In this document: one piece after another, positions 26,272 to 33,285 of the stretch
Position numbering within the stretch: position 1 is the stretch's first letter
Layout of the letters: each line of letters starts with the position of its first letter
Source of the DNA: Mycolicibacterium celeriflavum
GTDB taxonomy: Bacteria > Actinomycetota > Actinomycetes > Mycobacteriales > Mycobacteriaceae
Length of the DNA stretch: 64,000 nucleotides
NCBI RefSeq assembly: GCF_010731795.1
Contig: NZ_AP022591.1
Coordinates: forward strand, 4,030,001 to 4,094,000
Direction of reading: 5' to 3'
Made by a program: the position numbers and the translations under genes
Notes under the pieces: generated by a model
What the model saw: the letters and a program-made list of their open reading frames with translations, nothing else
Databases searched by the model: none
What the model was told of the DNA's origin: nothing

Positions 26272-27615
26272 GTGTTGCCCTCCCGTTCGCGGCTACAGAG
26301 CTGGAACCCCGAGTCGCTGCTGTCGGCCGCCTCGACGCTCCGAAATGCCGGCGGGTCGATATACCACGGGGTGCTGGCCCTCGACGATCGGATCGACCGG
26401 ATGCCCGAGGCCAGAGGGTGGGCCGGCGAGGCGCACAACGCCGCAGCAGACATGTTCCGGCGGGCCACCTCTCGTTCGTCGACGTTCAAGAACTACGCCG
26501 ACGCATTCGCCGGCGCGCTGGAAGGCGGCAGCGCGTCGATCGGCAGTGCTCGAAGGACGTTGCTTGCCACGGCCGACGACATCGACAGCGGTCCGCTGAA
26601 CGTCACCGACCAGTGGGTCGTGATGATCGACCCCGCCGAGATGTCGGCGCAGAAGGCAGCCGAACTGCAGATGCAGGCGCAAGCTGCGCAGACTGAGGTC
26701 AACGAGCTTCTTCTCGAGTTGGATAGTGCCGACGAGCGGACCCTGCAGCAGTTGGTGTTGGCCCGGCTCGAACACGGAAAGGTATTCGAGGGCCTCGTCT
26801 TCGGTCCGCCCGGTCCGGTGCCACCGGTCCCGGGTGACGATGTGCCCAATCCGAAAGATCCGGCGGGCAGACAGTTTCAGGAGGCCGCCCTCGCGCAGGA
26901 TATGGCGACGACGATCCGCGATGTCGAGGAGACGGTCGACGAACACGGAAACCGGATCACAACGCTCACCATGCTGGATGGCAGCACTCAGGTCACCACG
27001 GAGTACATCGACCAAGGTCTGCCCAGCGAGCAGGTCTACGCCGCCGGGACGGTCAAGCTCGTGCACACGGACAAGAACGGGAATTTCGTGTCGGAGACGA
27101 TGACAACTCCTCGGGAGGACGGGGGTTCGCTGACCGAAGTGTGGTATGCCGATGGAACGAAGTTGACCATGTCCGAAACCGCTGACGGAGTCCGCACCGG
27201 CAGTTGTTGGACACCGGGCCGCGGGGAAGCGATCCTGCCGGACTCATTCTTCAACGATCCGGTTCCGACGCTGGCCGGCGGGGTGCTGTCGGGACTTGAA
27301 GTCAAAGCGGGTCAGGGGATTCCGAAGCTGAGCGCCGATGTCCTCGAAGGACTGAAGGGCGGCGCGAAATTCGGTGGTCCCGCGGTGGGTATCGCGTCGA
27401 TGGCGTACAACATCGTGTCGGCGGAGACGCTGCATGAGAAATGTGTCGCTGCTTGGTCTGGCGGAGTCGGGTTAGCCGGCGGCCTGGCGACGACGATCGC
27501 GGTGGGAGCCGTCCCTGGAGTTGGACCCCTAGCCGCGATGGGCATCAGCACGGGGAGCGGCTTCCTCTTCGGATATGTGGGAGAGTTGGTCGGGAATGTG
27601 TTGTGCCCGCCGTGA
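26272..27615 (+). CDS. Putative type VII secretion effector: WXG N-domain, beta-rich middle, glycine-zipper C-terminus
   Basis: A 447-residue protein with a GTG start. Residues 1-115 are helical with a W50-A-G52 turn, as in WXG-type partners. A Pro-rich linker lies at 179-199. Residues 220-310 hold short strand repeats of the HGNRIT / DGSTQV / ADGTKL type, similar in feel to YD/Rhs repeats. Residues 331-447 are hydrophobic and Gly-rich, with spaced glycines from 397 to 441 (GGVGLAGGLATTIAVG and on), compatible with a membrane-inserting glycine zipper. No named family. It overlaps the next gene as GTGA. Toxin function is inference from architecture only. Confidence 0.6.
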   Translation: MLPSRSRLQSWNPESLLSAASTLRNAGGSIYHGVLALDDRIDRMPEARGWAGEAHNAAADMFRRATSRSSTFKNYADAFAGALEGGSASIGSARRTLLATADDIDSGPLNVTDQWVVMIDPAEMSAQKAAELQMQAQAAQTEVNELLLELDSADERTLQQLVLARLEHGKVFEGLVFGPPGPVPPVPGDDVPNPKDPAGRQFQEAALAQDMATTIRDVEETVDEHGNRITTLTMLDGSTQVTTEYIDQGLPSEQVYAAGTVKLVHTDKNGNFVSETMTTPREDGGSLTEVWYADGTKLTMSETADGVRTGSCWTPGRGEAILPDSFFNDPVPTLAGGVLSGLEVKAGQGIPKLSADVLEGLKGGAKFGGPAVGIASMAYNIVSAETLHEKCVAAWSGGVGLAGGLATTIAVGAVPGVGPLAAMGISTGSGFLFGYVGELVGNVLCPP

Positions 27616-28346
27616 AGTCGTCGGTTGCTGTTGCGTTTTTGTCGGTCGTTCTCGGCGCGTTCGGGCTTCTCAGCGCCGCCTGGGTGTTTGTGTCTCTCTC
27701 GCGCACTGCGTATTTGACGGCGATCGTGGCTCTCGGAGGTGCCGTCTTCTCCTTCGGAATGATTGCGATGCTGTTGACGGTTGCGTCACGCCGAGTCGTG
27801 CCGCGTGCGGAATGGCACCAGGGCGGAGTCACCTTTCGACCCGATCGCAGAGTCGACACGCTTCTTGTGATCTCGTCGCTCGCAGGATTCTTCGCGATGG
27901 CGCTCTACGCCATCTTCGCGCCGCTGGGGATGCTGGATATTCGGGCTCCCCGGGGCAACAGTCAATACATCGTGATTGCCTGCGCTGCAGGTGCTCTGGT
28001 GGGAGTGTTCGCGATTCGCCACATGCTCGTGCAACGAGGTAGCAGTCTTCTGCGGATGACCGTCGCCGGACTCGAAACGGGAAATACCATGACAACCGTC
28101 CGCCGGTCCTGGGACGAAGTGGCGGACATCGCTGACCGGCCGGCCAATGGGCGTCATGGCACCGGGGCCGCGTACATCGTCACCGCCGACGGTCGGGTTC
28201 GAGCGCACCCGACTGACTGGTACACGCCCGGCGGGCAGGCTCTTCGCGAGTTGATGCGCTTCTACTGGCGGCACCCTGAACGCCGATCGGAGCTCGCCGA
28301 TGGCACGGCTTTGAAGCGCCTGCAAGGGGATCCACCTGATCGCTAG
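27612..28346 (+). CDS. Four-helix membrane protein, candidate immunity protein
   Basis: A 244-residue protein from the GTG that overlaps the effector stop. Predicted membrane helices lie at about 5-27, 33-58, 82-105 and 118-138, followed by a basic cytoplasmic domain of about 100 residues (TTVRRSWDEVADI, then DGRVRAHPTDWYTPGG). No enzyme motif. Immediate coupling to a protein with a membrane-active-looking C-terminus is the layout expected for a membrane-located immunity protein, but a role in secretion cannot be excluded. The frame extends upstream without a better start. Confidence 0.55.
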   Translation: MKSSVAVAFLSVVLGAFGLLSAAWVFVSLSRTAYLTAIVALGGAVFSFGMIAMLLTVASRRVVPRAEWHQGGVTFRPDRRVDTLLVISSLAGFFAMALYAIFAPLGMLDIRAPRGNSQYIVIACAAGALVGVFAIRHMLVQRGSSLLRMTVAGLETGNTMTTVRRSWDEVADIADRPANGRHGTGAAYIVTADGRVRAHPTDWYTPGGQALRELMRFYWRHPERRSELADGTALKRLQGDPPDR

Positions 28347-28362
28347 CGGGCGCCTGGCTTCG

Positions 28363-29235
28363 CTATTCGGCAGCGAGCCTGACGAGCTTTCGTCCTTGGT
28401 TGACGACGTATACGTTGCCGTCATTGTCGACTGTGATGTGGGTCGGGCTCTGGAGGCCGGTGAACGGTAGTGTGGCCCATCCGCCTCCGCCGGCGGGCAT
28501 GCGTGAGACGGTGTTCGCTTTCACGTTGGTCGCATACAGATTGCCGGCAGTGTCGACGGCTAGGCCACCGACGTGGTCGGGCGCACCTTCGACCGGCTCA
28601 GCCGTCTTCGCGTTCTTCGCTATCTTCACGAGCTCACCCATGGTGAACACGAACAGGTTGTCTTCGGCGTCGATCGCCACGTGTCCTGCCCCGTTGATCC
28701 CGGCTACGGGCAGCTCGGTGGGGCTGTCCGCACCGGGGACGAATTTCAACAGCTTGTTCTGCTTGTTGTCGCCGAGATAGATTGTGCCGTCAGTCGCCAC
28801 CGCGATATCGCTGTAATTTTGCAGCTTGGGGAAGGGTAGCCGCTTCGGTTCCGTGGATCCGGGTGAGACGGTCTCGACGAGACCGTCGAGAGTGACGAAG
28901 TACAGCGTGCCGTCCGGAGCAACGGCGGACGTTGAGGCTGTCGGATAACCACTGAGCTTCAACGGGGTCGGGCGAACTGCTCCTGGTGCCAGAGTGGAGA
29001 TTCCGGTGGCGCCACCCAAATAGAGGACGTTCTTACCGTCGACGCTTAACGACGTAATGCCCATCGTGACAAGCGGAAACGTACTTTGCGTGCCCGTCTG
29101 CAGGTGTGCATCTGGCGGCCGGGACGAGAGCGCAGAGTTCGTGCACGCAGCCGCCATCACAACGATGGCGGCTATGCCGAGGAGGAATCTGACCACGCCA
29201 CCATGCCGCCGCGGACCCTGCTTGACGGTCTTCAC
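28363..29235 (-). CDS. Beta-propeller (NHL-repeat) lipoprotein, PknD sensor-like
   Basis: A 290-residue protein from the GTG at 29235; another GTG at 29196 is possible. Basic n-region, hydrophobic core and lipobox MAAAC with the acylated Cys near residue 31. At least five propeller repeats of the type VAVDxxGNLYxxN are seen (APDGTLYFVT, ATDGTIYLGD, DAEDNLFVFT, DTAGNLYATN, DNDGNVYVVN), like the extracellular sensor of PknD. It is convergent with the membrane-protein gene and lies inside the repeat-bounded accessory segment. Confidence 0.75.
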   Translation of the reverse strand: MKTVKQGPRRHGGVVRFLLGIAAIVVMAAACTNSALSSRPPDAHLQTGTQSTFPLVTMGITSLSVDGKNVLYLGGATGISTLAPGAVRPTPLKLSGYPTASTSAVAPDGTLYFVTLDGLVETVSPGSTEPKRLPFPKLQNYSDIAVATDGTIYLGDNKQNKLLKFVPGADSPTELPVAGINGAGHVAIDAEDNLFVFTMGELVKIAKNAKTAEPVEGAPDHVGGLAVDTAGNLYATNVKANTVSRMPAGGGGWATLPFTGLQSPTHITVDNDGNVYVVNQGRKLVRLAAE

Positions 29236-29357
29236 GAGACCCCGCGCACCCGTCGTCGACAAGCAAGGGTTTGCGTTTTCGATCTCCACGCTGGGAATCG
29301 TAGCGGCCTGCTTGTTTTGGGTTGTACACCGCTGATGCGTGAGCGCACGTTCACATC

Positions 29358-29437
29358 CCCGCCAGCGTGCACAATATGCTGAAATCCCGCGGCGTGTCGT
29401 GTGCAAACACGCACGCTCGCGGAAACAAAGGGGAACG
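29358..29437 (-). repeat. Palindromic repeat element, right copy (3' of encapsulin)
   Basis: This is the inverted partner of 25791-25869: a perfect 36-base core at 29388-29423, about 80 bases overall with scattered differences. It abuts the encapsulin stop, so relative to transcription both copies lie just 3' of a gene in the same sense. Its stem arms pair at 9 of 10 positions. Confidence 0.75.
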
Positions 29438-30235
29438 TCAGGGCGTCAGCGCGACCGAGGCTTCCGCGGTATAGCACAGGAACGTCAGCGTCTCCTCGAG
29501 ATACAGCTGCACGGTTCCTGCGTCGTGCGACAGGTAGCCGATCGACACGTCGGTGCCCAGCTGCAGGTCAAAATCGCCTCCGCGCGTTGACAATACGAAC
29601 GCGCCGTCGATAGCAGGGGCCCAGATGATGTCGCCGTCAACGAGCCGGTGGAGGTGCTCGCGGATCGGATAGCCGTGCTGGGTGGTCTCGCTAACCTTGG
29701 TGTACACCTCGGCCGACAGCAGCACCGAGTACGGGCCGTCGACGCCGGAGAGCCGCAGCTCGGACAGCGCCTGAGAGATGACGTCGGGGATGTCGCGCTC
29801 GTCGTCGGGCAACGCCAGCGCGGTGTTGGAACTGCACGCCCTGATGCCTTCGATGGACGCCGCCTCGTAGCCCTCGAAGATCGCCCGGTCCTCGGCGAAC
29901 GCCAATTTCATGGCGGCGTCCTTGACCGGATCCCAATCCGAATCTTGCGAGCCCCGCTCGACGTCGTCGATCGCAGTGCGGGACACCGTGAACGGCACCC
30001 GCAGCCGTACCAACGGTTTGGCTTCGCGCAGGTGCGCGATCACGCCGTCGCCGGGAGGCGCGACGTCGCGCAGATGCCCCGTGCTGATCGCCGCGGCGGC
30101 CGGCCCGCCGGGCTCGCTGACGTCGACCACCCGCCGGCCGGCGATGTGCCGTTTGAACGTGCGGCTGGCCTCCAATTCTATTTCCGCCCAAGCGGCTTCG
30201 GTGACCGGTGCCAGATCGCGGTACAGGTTGTTCAT
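29438..30235 (-). CDS. Type I encapsulin shell protein (Cfp29/linocin family)
   Basis: A 265-residue capsid protein with the HK97-like fold that assembles a protein nanocompartment. The start MNNLYRDLAPVT, the inner motif SVLLSAEVYTKVSET and the C-terminus FLCYTAEASVAL are near-identical to M. tuberculosis Cfp29 (Rv0798c) as I recall it. The ATG overlaps the peroxidase stop (ATGA), so cargo and shell are co-translated. The TTG just upstream is not needed. Confidence 0.96.
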   Translation of the reverse strand: MNNLYRDLAPVTEAAWAEIELEASRTFKRHIAGRRVVDVSEPGGPAAAAISTGHLRDVAPPGDGVIAHLREAKPLVRLRVPFTVSRTAIDDVERGSQDSDWDPVKDAAMKLAFAEDRAIFEGYEAASIEGIRACSSNTALALPDDERDIPDVISQALSELRLSGVDGPYSVLLSAEVYTKVSETTQHGYPIREHLHRLVDGDIIWAPAIDGAFVLSTRGGDFDLQLGTDVSIGYLSHDAGTVQLYLEETLTFLCYTAEASVALTP

Positions 30236-31263
30236 CAACGGGTTCCTTTCAAGCTGCCGATGCCGAGTGAGCCTTCGTATTCGACGGGAGTCACCGAGGC
30301 CGCCGGCCCTGCGTCGGAGGCGACCGAATCAGGCAGTGGCGGAGGGTCGTCGAGGAAGTCGACGGTCGGGGTGAAGAACATGCCGCCCGTCAGGGCGGTC
30401 GAGAAGTCGAGGATGCGATCGGTGTTGCCCGGCGGGTCGCCGATGAACATGTTGTCCAGCATCCGTTCGGTGACCGCGGCGCTGCGCGAATACCCGATGA
30501 AGTAGGTGCCGAACTCGCCCTTTCCGATCTCGCCGAACGGCATGTTGTGCCGCACGATCTTCAGTTCGTTGCCGCCGTCGTCCTCGATCACGTTCAGTGC
30601 GACATGGGAATTGGCCGGCTTGACCGCATCGTCGAGTTCGATGTCGTCGAGTTTGGTGCGGCCGATCACCCGCTCCTGTTCCTCGACCGACAGCGAGTTC
30701 CACGCGGTCATGTCGTGCACATACTTCTGGACGTGCACATAACAGCCGCCCGCGAAATCGGGGTCCTCCTCGCGGATCTGGGTTGCCGAGCGTGCGAGCG
30801 GACCATCCGGGTTCTCGGTCCCGTCGACGAAGCCCATCAGGTCGCGGTTGTCGAAGAATCTGAAGCCGTGCGTCTCGTCGACGATGGTGATCGCTCCGTC
30901 CATCGCCTCGATCAGCTTGGTGGCGAGCTCGAAGCAGACGTCCATCGATTCGGCCCGGATATGGAACAGCAGATCGCCCTCGGTCGCCGGGGCGTGGTGG
31001 CGCCCGCCGCGGATCTCGGTGAAGGGATGCAACTCGGCCGGTCGAGGTCCGCTGAACAGCCGGTCCCAGGCATCGGAGCCGATCGACGTGACCGCCGACA
31101 GCCGTTTGGCCGGATCGCGGAAACCAATGGCCCGCACCAGGCCCGAGACCTCCGCCAACGCGTCGTGAACGGTCTCTTCCCGGCCGGCGACGATGGTCGC
31201 CACCAGGAAGACGGCCGCGGGCGTCAACGGTTCGAGCACCGGCTGCGGCTGGATTTCGGGCAC
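30235..31263 (-). CDS. Dye-decolorizing peroxidase (DyP), encapsulin cargo
   Basis: A 342-residue heme peroxidase. The GFVDGTENP motif carries the distal Asp, and the proximal His lies in the C-terminal half (KIVRHNMPFGE is near the pocket, with the conserved Arg in the YSRS region). The tail GSLGIGSLKGTR, encoded at 30238-30273, is the encapsulin-loading peptide. It is equivalent to Rv0799c. GTG start; divergent from the aminopeptidase with only 49 bases between them. Confidence 0.95.
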   Translation of the reverse strand: MPEIQPQPVLEPLTPAAVFLVATIVAGREETVHDALAEVSGLVRAIGFRDPAKRLSAVTSIGSDAWDRLFSGPRPAELHPFTEIRGGRHHAPATEGDLLFHIRAESMDVCFELATKLIEAMDGAITIVDETHGFRFFDNRDLMGFVDGTENPDGPLARSATQIREEDPDFAGGCYVHVQKYVHDMTAWNSLSVEEQERVIGRTKLDDIELDDAVKPANSHVALNVIEDDGGNELKIVRHNMPFGEIGKGEFGTYFIGYSRSAAVTERMLDNMFIGDPPGNTDRILDFSTALTGGMFFTPTVDFLDDPPPLPDSVASDAGPAASVTPVEYEGSLGIGSLKGTR

Positions 31264-31312
31264 AACTGGACCCTAGCGCCAATGATCTTGAATCACCCGT
31301 AAAGATGAACAG

Positions 31313-32575
31313 ATGGCAGCCAGCCCCCAGAGCCTGTGTGAGTTCATCGACGCGTCGCCCTCGCCGTACCACGTCTGCGAGACCGCCGCGGACCGGCTGC
31401 GCTCGGCGGGCTTCCGCGAACTCTCCGAAGCCGACCCCTGGCCGTCGTCCGGGGGCCGGTTCTTCACCGTGCGTGCCGGCTCCCTGGTCGCCTGGCACAC
31501 GGATGCAGAGCGCCGGGCCGCACCGTTTCGCATCGTCGGCGCGCACACCGACAGCCCGAACCTGCGGGTCAAACAGCACCCTGACCGGTACCTCTCGGGA
31601 TGGCGGGTGGTCGCGCTTCAGCCGTACGGCGGCGCGTGGCTGAACTCGTGGCTGGACCGCGACCTCGGCGTCAGCGGCCGGCTCTCGGTACGCACCGGCA
31701 ACACGATCGAGCACCAACTCATCCGGATAGACGAACCGATCCTGCGCGTGCCGCAACTGGCCATCCACCTGGCCGAGGACCGCAAGGCCGTCGAGCTGAA
31801 CCCGCAGCGCCACGTCAATGCGGTGTGGGGTGTCGGTGACGGGCCCGAATCATTCCTGGATTACGTCGCTGAGCACGCCGGCGTGCCTGCCGGCGACGTG
31901 CTGGGCGCCGATCTGATGACCCACGACCTCACGCCGTCACGGCTGGTCGGCGCGGGCGGCAAGCTGGTCAGCGCGCCCCGGCTGGACAACCAGGCGACCT
32001 GCTACGCCGGGCTCGAAGCGTTCTTGGCCGCCGAACCGCGCGGATATCTGCCGGTGCTGGTGCTTTTCGACCACGAGGAGGTCGGCTCGCAGTCCGACCA
32101 CGGCGCCCAGTCCGATCTGCTGGCGACGGTGCTGGAGCGCATCACGCTGGGCGAGGGCGGCGGGCGCGAGGAGTTTCTGCGCCGGTTGCCGGACTCGATG
32201 GTGGCCTCCGGCGACATGGCGCACGCGACCCATCCCAACTATCCCGAGCGACACGAACCGGGGCACCTCATCGAGGTCAACGCGGGCCCGGTGCTCAAGG
32301 TGCAGCCGAACCTGCGCTACGCCACCGACGGCCGCACCGCCGCGGCGTTCGCGCTCGCCTGCGCACAGGCCGGGGTCCCGCTGCAGCGCTACGAGCACCG
32401 CGCGGATCTGCCGTGCGGGTCGACGGTCGGGCCGATGACCGCGGCCCGCACCGGCATCCCGACCGTCGATGTGGGCGCACCGCAGCTGGCCATGCATTCG
32501 GCCCGGGAGGTGATGGGCGCCGATGACGTCACGGCCTACGCCGCGGCGTTGACGGCGTTCTTGTCACCGCAGTGA
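31313..32575 (+). CDS. pepC: M18 family aspartyl aminopeptidase
   Basis: A 420-residue zinc aminopeptidase. Metal and catalytic motifs are seen in order: VGAHTDSPNLRVK, then FDHEEVGSQSDHGAQ, and HSAREVMG at the end. It is a cytosolic dodecamer in the family. It corresponds to Rv0800. Confidence 0.94.
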   Translation: MAASPQSLCEFIDASPSPYHVCETAADRLRSAGFRELSEADPWPSSGGRFFTVRAGSLVAWHTDAERRAAPFRIVGAHTDSPNLRVKQHPDRYLSGWRVVALQPYGGAWLNSWLDRDLGVSGRLSVRTGNTIEHQLIRIDEPILRVPQLAIHLAEDRKAVELNPQRHVNAVWGVGDGPESFLDYVAEHAGVPAGDVLGADLMTHDLTPSRLVGAGGKLVSAPRLDNQATCYAGLEAFLAAEPRGYLPVLVLFDHEEVGSQSDHGAQSDLLATVLERITLGEGGGREEFLRRLPDSMVASGDMAHATHPNYPERHEPGHLIEVNAGPVLKVQPNLRYATDGRTAAAFALACAQAGVPLQRYEHRADLPCGSTVGPMTAARTGIPTVDVGAPQLAMHSAREVMGADDVTAYAAALTAFLSPQ

Positions 32576-32590
32576 TCTAGGGTCGGCACC

Positions 32591-32941
32591 ATGACGCTGA
32601 AGGTCGAAATGATCACGCTGGACTGCGAGGATCCCGACGAGCTGGCCCGGTGGTGGGCAGAGGCGGTCGACGGCGAAGTAACGCCTTTTGCACCAGGTGA
32701 ATTCGTCACGGTGACGCGCGCCGACGGGCCGATTCTGGGCTTTCAGCGAGTGCCCGATCCGACGCCGGGCAAGAACAAGCTCCACATCGATTTCACGGCC
32801 ACCGATGTGGAGGGGGAGGTCAAGCGCTTGGTGGGGCTTGGCGCCCACGAAACCGGCCGACACAGCTTCGGGGAGGAGTTCAACTGGGTGGTGCTGGCCG
32901 ATCCCGCGGGCAACGCGTTCTGTATCGCCGCGGCAGGCTGA
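32591..32941 (+). CDS. VOC-superfamily (glyoxalase-like) protein
   Basis: A 116-residue single-fold protein of two beta-alpha-beta-beta-beta halves: opening LDCEDPDELARWWAEAV, and KLHIDFTATDVEGEV in the second half, ending in the DPAGNAFCI signature. The ligand is unknown. A -10 TAGGGT (32578-32583) ends 7 bases before the ATG. It corresponds to Rv0801. Confidence 0.82.
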   Translation: MTLKVEMITLDCEDPDELARWWAEAVDGEVTPFAPGEFVTVTRADGPILGFQRVPDPTPGKNKLHIDFTATDVEGEVKRLVGLGAHETGRHSFGEEFNWVVLADPAGNAFCIAAAG

Positions 32942-32948
32942 CGCCAGG

Positions 32949-33179
32949 TCAGCCGAGTCGCTGCGCGAGCAGTTGCTTGGCCATTTCGGCGCCCTTGCGG
33001 CTGTCGGCTTGGGCCTTCTGGAACAACTCCACCACCGCGTTGTCGCCGTCGCGCTTGGCGTCTTCGATGTAGGTCTCCATCTTCAGCGCGTTCTCGAGGC
33101 ACTGCTCGGTGTACCAGATCAGGTTGTAGTTCTTGTCCTTGGTTCCGGTTACCTGGCCGGTGTGGGCGGTTGTGGTCAT
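32949..33179 (-). CDS. Small helical protein of unknown function
   Basis: A 76-residue protein with an exceptional ribosome site: three tandem GGAA units (GGAAGGAAGGAAGG) just before the ATG, at about 33188-33202. The sequence is hydrophilic and helical (YTEQCLENALKMETYIEDA) with one Cys. This suggests an abundant small protein, but I recognise no family. It is convergent with the VOC gene and divergent from purL. Confidence 0.65.
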   Translation of the reverse strand: MTTTAHTGQVTGTKDKNYNLIWYTEQCLENALKMETYIEDAKRDGDNAVVELFQKAQADSRKGAEMAKQLLAQRLG

Positions 33180-33273
33180 GGGTCACCTTCCTTCCTTCCT
33201 TGTGACGTGGTTCGGCTACCCGATAGGTCGGCGGGGAAACCCATGTCGAAGCGGTGAGCGAGGCGCCCCAACC

Positions 33274-33279
33274 TAGAAT
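33274..33279 (+). promoter_or_regulatory. -10 element TAGAAT for purL
   Basis: TAGAAT is close to consensus and ends 6 bases before the GTG of purL, so the transcript is predicted to be leaderless. Confidence 0.65.
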
Positions 33280-33285
33280 GGCGTC

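Noticed and set aside
25804..29423. Repeated 36-base sequence considered as a CRISPR repeat
   Set aside because: Only two copies, inverted, 3.5 kb apart, with genes between and no spacers or cas genes.
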